Positions 43,838 to 53,922 of a DNA stretch of 64,000 nt are shown in pieces. The DNA comes from Clostridium sp. D33t1_170424_F3. GTDB lineage: Bacteria > Bacillota > Clostridia > Oscillospirales > Acutalibacteraceae. Under the pieces are notes generated by a model. The model worked only from the letters and a program-made list of their open reading frames with translations. It had not been told where the DNA came from and did no database searches. The translations under genes were made by a program, and so were the position numbers. Each line of letters starts with the position of its first letter. The first letter of the stretch is position 1. The DNA is taken from NCBI RefSeq assembly GCF_015667585.1, contig NZ_JADPEG010000012.1:52485-116484 (forward strand), in the 5' to 3' direction.

Positions 43838-45679
43838 TCAGTTTGCGTCGTCTACGTCTTTGTACTCCGCGTCATACACCGGATTGCCGTTCGCATCCTG
43901 CGCCGGTGCGCCCGCGTCGCCCGCCGGGGCAGCGCCCTCCTGCGGGGCGGCCGCTTTATACATCTTCTCAGAAGCTGCATACAGGGCCTTCTGCAATTCC
44001 TCGGTGCGGTTCTTGATGTCGTCGATGTTGTTCGCGGAAATCGCTTCCTTCACGGAAGCCGCTTTCGCCTCCAGATCGGTCTTGTCGGCAGCGTCCATCT
44101 TGTCGCCGCTGTCCTTGATCAGCTTTTCAACGGAATAGCAGAGGTTCTCCGCCTCGTTCTTCGCGTCGACTTCCTCACGGCGCTTCTTGTCTTCCGCCGC
44201 AAATTTCTCCGCATCCTGCACCGCCTTATTGATATCGTCCTTGCTCATGTTGGAGCTGGAGGAAATCGTGATGTGCTGCTCCTTGCCGGTCGCAAGGTCC
44301 TTTGCAGAAACGTTTACGATGCCGTTCGCATCGATGTCAAACGTAACCTCAATCTGGGGGATGCCGCGCGGCGCGGGCGCGATGCCGTCCAGCTTGAACA
44401 GGCCAAGCTGCTTGTTGTCGCGGGCAAACTCACGCTCGCCCTGCAGGACGTTGACCTCAACCTGGGTCTGGCCGTCCGCTGCGGTGGAGAAAATCTGGCT
44501 CTTCTTGGTCGGGATCGTGGTGTTGCGCTCGATGACCTTGGTCATGACGCCGCCCATCGTCTCCACGCCCAGGGACAGCGGAGTGACGTCGAGCAGCAGC
44601 AGGCCCTCGACCTCGCCGCCCAGAACGCCGGCCTGCAGGGCCGCGCCGATGGCGACGCACTCATCCGGGTTGATGCCCTTGAACGGGTCCTTGCCAGTAA
44701 AGCTCTTGACCGCATCCTGCACCGCCGGGATTCTGGAGGAACCGCCGACCAGCAGCACCTTGTTGATCTGGCCGATCTGCAGGCCGGAATCCTTCAGCGC
44801 CTGGCGCACCGGACCCATGGTCTTTTCCACCAGATCAGCGGTCAGCTCGTTGAACTTTGCGCGGCTCAGGGTCATATCCAGATGCTTCGGGCCGGTCGCG
44901 TCCGCTGTGATAAACGGCAGGTTGATCGAAGCGGAGGTCATGCCGGAAAGCTCGATCTTTGCCTTCTCTGCGGCTTCCTTGAGGCGCTGCATGGCCATCT
45001 TGTCGCCGGTGAGGTCGATGCCGGATTCCTGCTTGAAGGTCATGACCATCCAGTCCATCACGCGCTTGTCGAAGTCGTCGCCGCCCAGGCGGTTGTTACC
45101 GGCAGTCGCCAGAACCTCCTGCACGCCGTCGCCCATCTCGATGATGGAGACGTCGAAGGTGCCGCCGCCCAGGTCGTACACCATGATCTTCTGCTCGTCG
45201 CCCTTGTCGATGCCATAGGACAGCGCCGCCGCCGTCGGCTCATTGATGATGCGCTTGACGTCGAGGCCCGCGATCTTGCCCGCGTCCTTGGTCGCCTGGC
45301 GCTGTGCGTCGGTGAAATACGCCGGAACGGTGATGACCGCGGAGGTCACCTTCTCGCCCAGATAGGCTTCCGCGTCCGCCTTCAGCTTCTGCAGGATCAT
45401 TGCGGAAATTTCCTGCGGGGTGTAGCTCTTATCGTCAACGCTCACTTTATAGTTGGAACCCATTTCCCTTTTGATCGAGGAAATGGTGCGGTCCGGGTTG
45501 GTGATCGCCTGGCGCTTTGCCACCTGGCCGACCATTCTCTCGCCGGTTTTGGAAAACGCCACGACGGACGGCGTGGTTCTCGCGCCTTCCGCATTGGCGA
45601 TCACGACGGGCTCGCCGCCTTCAATAACTGCTACGCAGGAGTTTGTTGTACCAAGGTCAATACCAATTGTTTTACTCAT
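43838..45679 (-). CDS. dnaK: Chaperone DnaK (Hsp70)
   Basis: The 613-residue Hsp70 has the ATPase signatures [27 protein letters not shown] and [11 protein letters not shown], and the substrate domain with [14 protein letters not shown]. The C-terminus ends DVDDAN, close to the usual DDAD/DDKK-type tail. It is the third gene of the CIRCE-controlled operon. Normal length for Firmicutes. Confidence 0.97.
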   Translation of the reverse strand: MSKTIGIDLGTTNSCVAVIEGGEPVVIANAEGARTTPSVVAFSKTGERMVGQVAKRQAITNPDRTISSIKREMGSNYKVSVDDKSYTPQEISAMILQKLKADAEAYLGEKVTSAVITVPAYFTDAQRQATKDAGKIAGLDVKRIINEPTAAALSYGIDKGDEQKIMVYDLGGGTFDVSIIEMGDGVQEVLATAGNNRLGGDDFDKRVMDWMVMTFKQESGIDLTGDKMAMQRLKEAAEKAKIELSGMTSASINLPFITADATGPKHLDMTLSRAKFNELTADLVEKTMGPVRQALKDSGLQIGQINKVLLVGGSSRIPAVQDAVKSFTGKDPFKGINPDECVAIGAALQAGVLGGEVEGLLLLDVTPLSLGVETMGGVMTKVIERNTTIPTKKSQIFSTAADGQTQVEVNVLQGEREFARDNKQLGLFKLDGIAPAPRGIPQIEVTFDIDANGIVNVSAKDLATGKEQHITISSSSNMSKDDINKAVQDAEKFAAEDKKRREEVDAKNEAENLCYSVEKLIKDSGDKMDAADKTDLEAKAASVKEAISANNIDDIKNRTEELQKALYAASEKMYKAAAPQEGAAPAGDAGAPAQDANGNPVYDAEYKDVDDAN

Positions 45680-45748
45680 AATACGTTTCCTCCAATATCA
45701 TTCGGTTGTATTTTTATCATCTATCTGTCGATGGGGTCCGGGAGCGAA

Positions 45749-46339
45749 TCAGTTGGCGACAACGACAACCGCGTGCCGCACGACCTTGTCTCCCATCTTG
45801 TATCCCTTCTGGAACACCTGCGCGATGACGTTTTCGTCCGCGCTTTCGTCGTCAATATGGGATACCGCATTGTGAATATCCGGATTGAACGCTTCCCCTA
45901 CCGCGCCCATCTCCGCGACGCCGAGTTTTTCCAGCGCCTTCAACAGCTGCGCCTGGACCATTTCCACGCCCTTGCGCAGGTCCTCCACACTGCATTCCTG
46001 CTGGGCCAGCGCACGCTCCAGGTTATCCGCCACCGGCAGGAATTCCTGAACGGCCGCCGCCGTCGCATCGGTATAAATTGAAGCCTTTTCGCGCTCCGTC
46101 CGCTTGCGGAAATTGTCGTATTCCGCGGCGGTGCGCAATAACTGGTCTTTCTGCTTTTTCAGGGCCGCCTCCGCTTCGTCCAGCTTTTTCTGCATCTCTT
46201 CTTTCTCCGCCTTGGCTTTCTTGCCGCCAAAGCCTCCTTTGTCCTTCTTTGCTTTTTCCGCCTGAACCTCGGGCTGTTCTGTCTCCGGCTCCGCGACGGT
46301 TTCTTCCTCCGCCTGCGGGTTCTTTTCCTCCGTGTTCAC
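45749..46339 (-). CDS. grpE: Nucleotide exchange factor GrpE
   Basis: The 196-residue protein has an acidic, Lys-rich N-terminus, a long coiled coil (EEMQKKLDEAEAALKKQKDQLLR) and the beta domain NPDIHNAVSHIDDESADENVIAQVFQKGYKMGDKVVRHAVVVV. It releases ADP from DnaK. The start is a GTG at 46339 (SD spacing about 12). It follows hrcA by about 50 bases. Confidence 0.93.
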   Translation of the reverse strand: MNTEEKNPQAEEETVAEPETEQPEVQAEKAKKDKGGFGGKKAKAEKEEMQKKLDEAEAALKKQKDQLLRTAAEYDNFRKRTEREKASIYTDATAAAVQEFLPVADNLERALAQQECSVEDLRKGVEMVQAQLLKALEKLGVAEMGAVGEAFNPDIHNAVSHIDDESADENVIAQVFQKGYKMGDKVVRHAVVVVAN

Positions 46340-46393
46340 TTTTGCCCGGACCCTCCTTTATTTCGTCATTTGCACCCTGGGGCGCTCTCTATA

Positions 46394-47425
46394 TTAAAAA
46401 TCGTAATCCATCAACTCTGTCAGCATTTTCCCCACGGAATCGGAAAGATATTCCATATGGGCAATCACTTTTGCGTAGTTCATGCGCATCGGGCCGATGA
46501 TCGCCAGCGCGCCCGCGTCCCGCCCGCCGATGGCGTACCGGGAAATCACCACGCTGGAATCCTTCAGCTCCGGCCGCTGGATTTCGTCACCGATCAGCAC
46601 CTTGACCGTTTTGGTCCGCTGCTCCAGCAGACGGTTCAAATCGTCCTCGCGCGCCAGAAAATCCATCACGCGCCGCGCCGTCAGCGCCAGGTCGGGGTAA
46701 AACAACAGGTTGGTCTGACCCTCCATGCGGATTTCCGCCTGCATGGAGTCCCGCGCCACATCCAGCACCGCCATAAACGCGGACGACATCAGAATCGCCA
46801 TCTCGCCCATGGAGGCCGCCAGCGTCTGCATGAACGCCGGCGTCACCGCCGACACCGGAAGCCCCGCCAGCTTTTCATTGAACACGCGGAAGAACACCCG
46901 CAGGATTTCCTGCGACAGATCAAAGTCGCAGTGGAATACGCGCGTCTTCATCGTGCCCGCGGAGGTCATCAGGATGACCATCGCCGTGCGGCGGCTCGTC
47001 TGCACGAACTGCACCGCCCGGATGTCCGCCGAACGCCCGCTGGGCGTCGTGGAAATTGCCGCGAAACGGGTCGTGGCCGCCAGCGCGCGGGAAACGCCGT
47101 CCAGCAGCTTTTCCGGATCGTACGCGCTGGAGAGCAGCAAGCTGTCCAGATACCGTTTTTCCTCGCGCGTCACCGGCTTGCGCTTCATCAGGCTGTCAAT
47201 GTACACGCGGTAGCCCTTCTGCGAGGGCACGCGCCCCGCCGACGTATGCGGCTGCTCCAGCAGCCCCATTTCCGCCAGGTCGCTCATCTCATTGCGGACC
47301 GTCGCTGAGGAAACGGCAAAATCGAGGTTGTCACAAAGCGCCTTTGAACCGACCGGCTCCCCCGTGGCGACATACAGTTCCACCACAGCCGCCAAAATCT
47401 TTTTCTTTCTCTCGCTGAGTTCCAA
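46394..47425 (-). CDS. hrcA: Heat-inducible transcription repressor HrcA
   Basis: The 343-residue protein has an N-terminal winged helix (LSERKKKILAAVVELYVATGEPVGSKAL) and the GAF-like HrcA domain. TTG at 47425 is chosen: GAGGTGA lies five bases upstream and this start clears the CIRCE element, while the longer frame would run back through it. HrcA with GroE binds CIRCE and represses this operon. Confidence 0.93.
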   Translation of the reverse strand: MELSERKKKILAAVVELYVATGEPVGSKALCDNLDFAVSSATVRNEMSDLAEMGLLEQPHTSAGRVPSQKGYRVYIDSLMKRKPVTREEKRYLDSLLLSSAYDPEKLLDGVSRALAATTRFAAISTTPSGRSADIRAVQFVQTSRRTAMVILMTSAGTMKTRVFHCDFDLSQEILRVFFRVFNEKLAGLPVSAVTPAFMQTLAASMGEMAILMSSAFMAVLDVARDSMQAEIRMEGQTNLLFYPDLALTARRVMDFLAREDDLNRLLEQRTKTVKVLIGDEIQRPELKDSSVVISRYAIGGRDAGALAIIGPMRMNYAKVIAHMEYLSDSVGKMLTELMDYDF

Positions 47426-47445
47426 GCCTCTCACCTCTTTTGCGT

Positions 47446-47472
47446 TTAGCACTCTATTTGTTTGAGTGCTAA
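47446..47472. promoter_or_regulatory. CIRCE operator
   Basis: TTAGCACTC and GAGTGCTAA separated by 9 bases is the exact CIRCE consensus. It lies between the promoter and the hrcA start. Confidence 0.95.
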
Positions 47473-47483
47473 CTCTAGATACT

Positions 47484-47512
47484 AATTTATCATTACTTTG
47501 CCCGATTGTCAA
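47484..47512 (-). promoter_or_regulatory. Sigma-A promoter of the hrcA operon
   Basis: TTGACA (47507-47512), a 17-base spacer and TAAATT (47484-47489) stand on the minus strand, directly upstream of CIRCE. Confidence 0.75.
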
Positions 47513-47568
47513 TAAGATAAATGTAAATTAATTATGAATCTAAAGACAGGATTTCCCAAAACCTGCAT

Positions 47569-47609
47569 AAAAAACGGGAAAGCCGCGGTATTTTCCGCAC
47601 CTTTCCCGT
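47569..47609 (-). terminator. Terminator of hemW
   Basis: ACGGGAAAG and CTTTCCCGT arms on the minus strand, with an inner stem, then TTTTTTATG. Confidence 0.8.
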
Positions 47610-47626
47610 ATATTTGATTGAACATA

Positions 47627-48745
47627 TTACGAATTGTATAGAATTTCCGATAAAAGCGCGTTGGAGACCAGGAATCCGCGCGGGGTAAACCGGAAGCCGC
47701 CGCCGTCGCACTCCGTCAGCCCCGCCTGCTCATACCGCTTTGCGGCGCGCTTCCAGGGATCGGGGACCGGCGTTCCGTAACGGGCGCCATAGGCGTCGTC
47801 CCGCAGGCCCTCCGTCAGGCGCAGCGCCAGCATGGCGAATTCCTCCGGACAGCCCGCGGGCATCTCCGGGTCGCCGTCCTCCACCGGCGCAGCGCCCGCC
47901 AAAAACGCGCGCAGATCCCGTTCATAATAGAAGCGCTTTCCGTTCAGAAACGAATGCGCCGCCGGACCGAGTCCCAGATATTCCTCGCAGTGCCAGTATT
48001 TCAGATTGTGGCGGCTCTCGCGGCCCGGCCTGGCAAAGTTCGAGATTTCGTACTGTTTCAACCCGGCCTTTTCGAGTTCCTCACATGATAGCAGGTACAA
48101 CGCACAGGATTCGTCCTCGTCCGGCAGCAGCAGGCTGTCCCGCTGTTTGTCATAGACCGTGCGCGGCTCGATCTTTAATAGATAAGCGGAGACATGCTCC
48201 GCCCCCATGTCCGCACAGAAGGCGATGGACCGCCGCAGGCTTTCCCGGTCCTGTCCCTGAATACTGAGCATCAAATCCAGCGAAATATTTTGAACGCCCG
48301 CCCGCCTGGCGTCACGCACCGTCTTCGCCGCCTGCGCCGCTGTGTGCCGCCGACCCAGCAGGCGCAGCTCTTCGTCATTGGCAGACTGCAACCCGATAGA
48401 AAGCCGGTTCCCACCGGCGGAAACAAAGCCCTGCAAAAAATCTTCCAGATGGTCTCCGGGGTTGACCTCCGCTGTAATCTCCGCGTTGTCCAGCCCAAAG
48501 CAGGCCCTTGCCTGCTCGATCAGCCGGGCAATGCGCGCCCCACCGAGCAGTCCGGGCGTGCCGCCGCCAAAATAGAGCGTATCGGCGGGCCTGCCGATAC
48601 GCTCCTGTTCGTATTTTATCCGTTCCACTATACAATTTGTATAATCATCCAACATTTCTTCCGATCCGTGCACGGAATAAAAGTCGCAGTAAGGGCATTT
48701 TTTCTCACAGAACGGCACATGGATATAGCATCCGATCTTATTCAT
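47627..48745 (-). CDS. hemW: Radical SAM protein HemW (coproporphyrinogen oxidase-like)
   Basis: The 372-residue protein has the radical SAM site Cys13-x3-Cys17-x2-Cys20 ([10 protein letters not shown]), the [11 protein letters not shown] motif and the HemN C-terminal domain. It resembles HemW, a haem chaperone, rather than true HemN. The usual fourth Cys motif of HemN (CxxxCxxCxC) is not complete. It overlaps lepA by 8 bases. Confidence 0.88.
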   Translation of the reverse strand: MNKIGCYIHVPFCEKKCPYCDFYSVHGSEEMLDDYTNCIVERIKYEQERIGRPADTLYFGGGTPGLLGGARIARLIEQARACFGLDNAEITAEVNPGDHLEDFLQGFVSAGGNRLSIGLQSANDEELRLLGRRHTAAQAAKTVRDARRAGVQNISLDLMLSIQGQDRESLRRSIAFCADMGAEHVSAYLLKIEPRTVYDKQRDSLLLPDEDESCALYLLSCEELEKAGLKQYEISNFARPGRESRHNLKYWHCEEYLGLGPAAHSFLNGKRFYYERDLRAFLAGAAPVEDGDPEMPAGCPEEFAMLALRLTEGLRDDAYGARYGTPVPDPWKRAAKRYEQAGLTECDGGGFRFTPRGFLVSNALLSEILYNS

Positions 48746-50546
48746 CCAGCTTCAACACGCTCATGAAGGCTTCCTGCGGCACCTCGACCGTACCGAGCTG
48801 GCGCATGCGCTTCTTGCCTTCCTTCTGCTTTTCCAACAGCTTCTTCTTTCGGGTGATGTCGCCGCCGTAGCACTTGGCCAGAACGTCCTTGCGCAGCGCC
48901 TTGACCGTCTCGCGCGCGATGATGCGCCCGCCGACGCACGCCTGAATCGGCACCTCAAAGAGCTGGCGCGGAATTTTTTCCCGCAGCTTTTCCGCCATCT
49001 TGCGGGCGCGGGGATACGCCTTCTCCGCGTGGATGATGAACGACAGCGCGTCGACCACCTCGCCGTTCAGCATGATGTCCAGCTTGACCAGGTCGCTCTT
49101 TTGATAGCCCGCCAGCTCGTAGTCAAAGCTGGCGTAACCGCGCGTACGGGATTTCAACGCGTCAAAAAAGTCATAGATGATTTCATTCAGCGGCAGTTCG
49201 TAGTGAATGTCCACGCGGTCGGTGTCGATGTAGCTCATATCCTTGAACACGCCGCGGCGCTCCTGGCACAGGTCCATGATATTGCCAACGTATTCCTTGG
49301 GCGTGTAGATGTGCGCGTTGGTAATCGGTTCATCCGCCTGCGCAATCAGCGACGGGTCCGGATAGTTGGTCGGGTTGTCGATGGAAATCATCTCTCCGTC
49401 CGTCTTGGTGATGTGATAAACCACGCTCGGCGCGGTTGTGATGATGTCCAGATTGTATTCCCGCTCCAGCCGTTCCTGGATAATCTCCATGTGAAGCAGG
49501 CCCAGGAAGCCGCAGCGGAACCCAAACCCCAGCGCAATGGAGGTCTCCGGCTCAAAGGAAAGCGCCGCGTCGTTCAATTGCAGCTTTTCCAGCGCGTCGC
49601 GCAGGTCGGGATACTTCGCCCCGTCCGCGGGGTAGATGCCGCAGAAAACCATCGGCTGCACCGCGCGGTAGCCGGGCAGCGGCTCCGTGGCAGGGTTGTC
49701 CGCGCGCGTGATGGTGTCGCCCACATTGGCGTCCTTGACTGCCTTGATCGACGCGGTGATGTAGCCAACCTCTCCGGCCTCCAGATAGCCGGTCGGCTCA
49801 AAGCAGGTAGCGCGCATATAGCCGCACTCCACCACCGTGAATTCACTTCCGACGCTCATCATGCGGATGGTGTCCCCGGCGTGGACGCAGCCGTCCTTTA
49901 CCCGCACATGCGCGATGACGCCCTTGTACGCATCGTAATAGGAGTCAAAAATCAACGCGCGCAGCGGATCGTTTTCATTCCCCTCCGGCGCGGGCACATG
50001 CTTGACAATCTGCTCCATGACCGCGCCGATATTGGTCCCCATCTTTGCGGAGATACACGGCGCTTCGTCCGCCGGGATACCGATCACGTCCTCGATTTCC
50101 TGGCGCACGTGCTCCGGCTGCGCGCTGGGCAGGTCGATCTTGTTGATAACCGGCACAATTTCCAGCCCGGCGTCCACCGCCAGATAGGTGTTGGCCAGCG
50201 TCTGCGCCTCGATCCCCTGGGAGGCGTCCACCACCAGCACCGCGCCCTCGCACGCGGCCAGCGAGCGGGAAACCTCATAGTTGAAGTCGACGTGGCCGGG
50301 CGTGTCAATCAGATTGAACACGTAGTCCTGCCCGTCCTCGGCGTTGTACACCAGCGTGACGGCATGCGCCTTGATGGTGATGCCGCGCTCCCGCTCCAGG
50401 TCCATGTCGTCCAGGATCTGGTCCTCCATGTCGCGCAGGGAAACCGACCTGGTCTGCTCCAAAATGCGGTCTGCGAGCGTGCTTTTCCCGTGATCAATAT
50501 GTGCAATGATACTGAAATTGCGGATTCGTTCGCGTGGTACTGACAA
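48738..50546 (-). CDS. lepA: Elongation factor 4 (LepA)
   Basis: The 602-residue translational GTPase has the P-loop AHIDHGKST, the G3 motif DTPGH, NKID for guanine and the LepA-specific C-terminal domain ([18 protein letters not shown]). EF4 promotes back-translocation on stalled ribosomes. TTG 50546 is chosen (GGGTGA five bases before it, giving [13 protein letters not shown]); a GTG three codons upstream is an alternative. It is cotranscribed with hemW. Confidence 0.95.
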   Translation of the reverse strand: MSVPRERIRNFSIIAHIDHGKSTLADRILEQTRSVSLRDMEDQILDDMDLERERGITIKAHAVTLVYNAEDGQDYVFNLIDTPGHVDFNYEVSRSLAACEGAVLVVDASQGIEAQTLANTYLAVDAGLEIVPVINKIDLPSAQPEHVRQEIEDVIGIPADEAPCISAKMGTNIGAVMEQIVKHVPAPEGNENDPLRALIFDSYYDAYKGVIAHVRVKDGCVHAGDTIRMMSVGSEFTVVECGYMRATCFEPTGYLEAGEVGYITASIKAVKDANVGDTITRADNPATEPLPGYRAVQPMVFCGIYPADGAKYPDLRDALEKLQLNDAALSFEPETSIALGFGFRCGFLGLLHMEIIQERLEREYNLDIITTAPSVVYHITKTDGEMISIDNPTNYPDPSLIAQADEPITNAHIYTPKEYVGNIMDLCQERRGVFKDMSYIDTDRVDIHYELPLNEIIYDFFDALKSRTRGYASFDYELAGYQKSDLVKLDIMLNGEVVDALSFIIHAEKAYPRARKMAEKLREKIPRQLFEVPIQACVGGRIIARETVKALRKDVLAKCYGGDITRKKKLLEKQKEGKKRMRQLGTVEVPQEAFMSVLKLDE

Positions 50547-50700
50547 ATGAATCACCCGTTCTGTTTAAAAATCAAATCGTTCCCGTCCATATTCCTTGAT
50601 CGTCTTCGGGAAACTTTGTTGCTCTCATAATAGAGTATTATACCACAGAAATTCGCGCACTTCCAGCATTCTATCATTGGATCGCCTTCCGCCTGTCCGA

Positions 50701-51354
50701 TCATGACACCGGCTGACCATACTTGGACGGCTTCGGCTTGCTGGGCGGGTCGTCCGGTCCTTTTTTCTGCAAACCGTCCAATTCGTTTGTAAGCGCCTGC
50801 CCGGCAGTTTCCGCATCGCTGTCATGGATCGATTCATCGCCGGGTTCCACAAAGTCAAATTCCACGTAAAGCGTCTCCCCGTCAAATTGATTCCCGTAGC
50901 GGTAATGGCCCGGCTGCAGCGCGTCTTTCCCGTAGAAATAGACGGGTGCAATTTCATGCTTCCCGGTGGAATGCGGCTGAATTACAAAGGCGATATCGTG
51001 CCATGCGGCGTCCGGCAGGTAGGCGAGCTTTTCCCAGCTTCCGTCCTCATTCTGTCTTTCCAGCCAGTAATCTTCGCCAAAAGTCATCTCCTCATCCGTC
51101 GGGTTGCTGATTAGAATTGTGATCGTCTCTGCATCCAAAGGAACCGGGTCTTCCTGAACGGACAACGCCCTTATGGCGCGCGCCTGCATCAATGCAGGCG
51201 GCTGTGCCGCAGGCGGGCTGCTCTGCGAGGGCGCAGGTCCGCAGACTATCACGTCTGGTGTGCGCGATTGCATAGGTCCTATACTGTTTGCCGCACAGCC
51301 AGATGCCGCCAAACACGCCAAAACCAAAACACCTGCAACAATTTTCCTTTTCAT
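50701..51354 (-). CDS. Lipoprotein with Ig-like domain
   Basis: This 217-residue protein has a lipoprotein signal (LACLAASGC, Cys20). The mature part looks like the bacterial Ig-like domain of the Big/PF20251 kind: ITILISNPTDEEMTFGEDYWLER ... GHYRYGNQF ... LYVEFDF. It should stand on the outer membrane face of the cell membrane. The role is unknown. AAAGGAGG precedes the start. It is divergent from spoVAE. Confidence 0.72.
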   Translation of the reverse strand: MKRKIVAGVLVLACLAASGCAANSIGPMQSRTPDVIVCGPAPSQSSPPAAQPPALMQARAIRALSVQEDPVPLDAETITILISNPTDEEMTFGEDYWLERQNEDGSWEKLAYLPDAAWHDIAFVIQPHSTGKHEIAPVYFYGKDALQPGHYRYGNQFDGETLYVEFDFVEPGDESIHDSDAETAGQALTNELDGLQKKGPDDPPSKPKPSKYGQPVS

Positions 51355-51494
51355 CGCACTTCCTCCTTTACAGATATCATTCTATAGAGAATACAAGTCA
51401 GAGATGGAAATTTTTTCAGCGCGCCCCGGCTGTTGGCAGGGATTCCTGCATAAAATGCCAGCGATTTCCTCATACTAAAGCCGAGGTGAAACAT

Positions 51495-51851
51495 ATGGAA
51501 TATCTCTGGGCATTTCTGATCGGCGGCGCGATCTGTGTCGTCGGCCAACTACTGATCGACTATACAAAACTGACCCCCGCCAGAATCCTGGTTCTGTTTG
51601 TCACGCTGGGCGTCGTGCTGGGCGGACTGGGCCTGTATCAGCCGCTGGTGGACTTTGCCGGCGCGGGCGCGACGGTACCGCTGACCGGCTTCGGCTATGC
51701 GATGGCAAAGGGCACGCTGGAAGCCGTGCAGCAGCAGGGGTTTCTGGGCGTCTTTACCGGAGGCATCACGGCAGGCGCGGCGGGCATCGCGGCGGCGGTG
51801 TTCTTTGGCTATTTAGCCGCCTTGTTTTCAAAACCCAAGGATAAAGGATAA
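51495..51851 (+). CDS. spoVAE: Stage V sporulation protein AE (SpoVAE)
   Basis: The 118-residue membrane protein matches SpoVAEb: WAFLIGGAICVVGQLLIDYTKLTPARILVL at the start and YQPLVDFAGAGATVPLTGFG in the middle, with three or four helices. SpoVA proteins move dipicolinic acid into and out of the spore. GAGGTGA lies before the start. The partner genes spoVAC and spoVAD are not in the window, so it is an orphan here. Confidence 0.9.
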   Translation: MEYLWAFLIGGAICVVGQLLIDYTKLTPARILVLFVTLGVVLGGLGLYQPLVDFAGAGATVPLTGFGYAMAKGTLEAVQQQGFLGVFTGGITAGAAGIAAAVFFGYLAALFSKPKDKG

Positions 51852-52023
51852 CCGCTACCTTCGCTATGGCAAATACGCGTACAAAGGCCTGCGTATTCTG
51901 CAGGGGCGCATTTTCTGGACGCTCCTGATGGAGTACGGAAAACTGGTCTGGCGCAAAACACGCGACGACTTCAACAAAATGCGGGAGCGCCGCAAAAACA
52001 GGAAAAAGAAAACGGGCAGGTAA
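51817..52023 (+). other. Open frame in +1 register after spoVAE, no start codon
   Basis: A stop-free frame overlaps the spoVAE end by 35 bases, in the +1 frame, and runs to a TAA at 52021. It encodes a basic, Lys/Arg/Trp-rich sequence (RYGKYAYKGLRILQGRIFW, then RERRKNRKKKTGR at the end). No ATG with SD is present before the internal Met. Its stop is inside the terminator hairpin. It may be a remnant, a frameshift product or chance; I cannot tell which. Confidence 0.4.
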
Positions 52024-52035
52024 TCACCTGCCCGT
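52012..52035 (+). terminator. Terminator of the spoVAE transcript
   Basis: ACGGGCAGGT and ACCTGCCCGT form a tight stem. A weak T-rich stretch follows. Confidence 0.65.
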
Positions 52036-52083
52036 ATCATTTCCCGCCTGTTTCCGGATTAACCCGTCTCCCCAAACCGTTCC

Positions 52084-52236
52084 TTACTGGATGGAACAAT
52101 CCAGGTAGTGCTCAAGCTCTTCTTCGTCCTTCTTTTTCTTTTCAAAGAAAAGGACGACTGCCACTGCTGCAGCGGCGACTGCGGCCATTGCGGAGAGTAT
52201 GGTAATAAAAACAGCAAAGTTGTTTCCCTTTTTCAA
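52084..52236 (-). CDS. Small membrane protein, 50 residues
   Basis: The frame has a TTG start at 52236 with GGAGGTG six bases upstream. It encodes a single membrane helix (about residues 7-31, FAVFITILSAMAAVAAAAVAVV) and a charged tail (FEKKKKDEEELEHYL). An ATG five codons upstream overlaps the SD and is less likely. Function unknown. It lies between the spoVAE transcript and rpsT. Confidence 0.6.
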   Translation of the reverse strand: MKKGNNFAVFITILSAMAAVAAAAVAVVLFFEKKKKDEEELEHYLDCSIQ

Positions 52237-52404
52237 ATCGAGCACCTCCATTTTTTATGAGCGCTGATACAAGCTCCGATTGGTTGAACCCATTTTGCAG
52301 GGCTTGTATACCCTCTTATCATTTATATAATATGATAACCGCTTCCCATAAAAAAGTCAAATGAATTTCCGGTTGGAAACCATTCCCGCCGAAAAGCAAC
52401 AAAA

Positions 52405-52435
52405 ATTAGAAAAAGCAGAGCATGCGCTCTGCTTT
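52405..52435 (-). terminator. Terminator of rpsT
   Basis: AAAGCAGAGC and GCTCTGCTTT arms enclose ATGC on the minus strand, then TTTCTAATTTTTG. Confidence 0.88.
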
Positions 52436-52457
52436 CAGCTTTCCATCGCGTATTCAA

Positions 52458-52721
52458 TTACGCCTGTGCGGCATTCAGCTTGCGGGCAAGCGCAGCCTTC
52501 TTTCTGGCGGCGTTATTCTTGTGCAGGATGCCCTTAGCGGCAGCCTGATCAATCTTCTTCACCGCAACGCGAACGGCTTCCGCCTTGTTCTCCGCGTTCG
52601 TATCCAGAGCGAGGTCCGCCTTCTTGATCTCAGACTTCAAGCTGGACTTGAAGGATTTATTGATCAGCGTCTTTGTCGCAGTTACCTTAACGCGCTTCTT
52701 TGCAGATTTAATATTCGGCAT
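52458..52721 (-). CDS. rpsT: 30S ribosomal protein S20
   Basis: This 87-residue protein shows the S20 pattern: [11 protein letters not shown] at the start, [11 protein letters not shown] in the middle and [21 protein letters not shown] at the end. It binds 16S rRNA. AGGAGGTGG precedes the start. The rpsT-gpr-spoIIP neighbourhood is common in Clostridia. Confidence 0.96.
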   Translation of the reverse strand: MPNIKSAKKRVKVTATKTLINKSFKSSLKSEIKKADLALDTNAENKAEAVRVAVKKIDQAAAKGILHKNNAARKKAALARKLNAAQA

Positions 52722-52820
52722 GGTTCCACCTCCTTTGGTGCTGTCATATGAAGTTTATTTTATCACCATATATACGAAAAATCAAGCTTTTTCAAAATAA
52801 AAGTACAAGGAGAGATTGAA

Positions 52821-53636
52821 ATGGAATTTCGCACCGACCTTGCCCTGGAATACACGGAACCGGGCAGCCAGAAGGTAGAGCAGAAAAAGAACTGCACGAT
52901 CACCCGCATTAAGGAAAACGGCGCGGACTACGTCACGCTGGAGGTGCCCGCCATCTCCGACCATCTCGACAGCAACAACGCGCTGCTGCACATGCTGAGC
53001 GACGAACTGACCACCCTGCTGCCGGAAGAGGGCCTTGTTCTGGTGGCAGGTCTGGGCAACCGGGCCATTACACCGGACGCGCTTGGGCCGCAGACCGCGG
53101 AGCAGGTGCTTGCCACACGCCATATCAAAGGAGAAATCGCGCGTGTAACCGGGCTGGACGGCCTGCGCCCCGTCGCGGTGGTCAGCACCGGCGTATTGGG
53201 CTGCACCGGCGTGGAGACGCGCGAACTTCTCTCCGCGCTTGTAAAAGAGTTCCAGCCCGCCGCGCTGATTGCGGTCGACGCGCTGGCTGCCCGGAGCCTG
53301 AAACGATTGGGCTGCACCATTCAGCTCAGCACGGGCGGCATTTCCCCCGGCTCCGGCGTGGACAATGCGCGGCCCCAGCTCAGCCGTGAAACACTGGGCA
53401 TACCGGTCATCGGCCTGGGCGTGCCGACCGTCGTGGACGCCGGCACCCTCGCCGCGGACCTGCTGGGGCGCGAAGCGCCGCGTGAGAAAGTCGCGCCGCG
53501 CGGCGCGACGATGGTCGTCACTCCCCGTGAAATCGACCTGCTGATCCACCGCGCCGCGCGCACGGTCGCAATGGCAATCAACACCGCGCTGAACCCTTCC
53601 CTCTCCGTCGAAGAATTTACCATGCTCGCCGGTTGA
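52821..53636 (+). CDS. gpr: Spore protease GPR
   Basis: The 271-residue protein is the germination protease that digests small acid-soluble spore proteins. It shows FRTDLALEYTE at the start, VAGLGNRAITPDALGP, the IAVDALAARS motif and GISPGSGVDNARPQLS. The prosequence (about 7 residues before TDLALE) would be removed late in sporulation. Divergent from rpsT. Confidence 0.95.
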   Translation: MEFRTDLALEYTEPGSQKVEQKKNCTITRIKENGADYVTLEVPAISDHLDSNNALLHMLSDELTTLLPEEGLVLVAGLGNRAITPDALGPQTAEQVLATRHIKGEIARVTGLDGLRPVAVVSTGVLGCTGVETRELLSALVKEFQPAALIAVDALAARSLKRLGCTIQLSTGGISPGSGVDNARPQLSRETLGIPVIGLGVPTVVDAGTLAADLLGREAPREKVAPRGATMVVTPREIDLLIHRAARTVAMAINTALNPSLSVEEFTMLAG

Positions 53637-53922
53637 GCAGGCTGAGCCTGCATGCACGGCGCGGGCGGACGTTCATTTATGACAACAGCCACGGATGTCC
53701 GCGACGGAAAGAATACGCTCCCGTGTGCACGGCACAGCCGGCAATCCGCTGAAAATCCGAAGAGAAAGTGAAAAACAAAGCTTCACCGGCAATATAACGC
53801 ACACAAGACATTGCACGTCCTGACCAGAGGTCCGGAGGTCTGTCAAAGGGACCTCCCGCATACACATAGATGATAGGCGCGGTCTTTCCGCGCAGAATTG
53901 TGAATGGCGGGGGATCGTAAAA

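Noticed and set aside
43577..46081. 834-codon plus-strand frame across dnaK
   Set aside because: It is fully antisense to dnaK and part of grpE, with no domain pattern.
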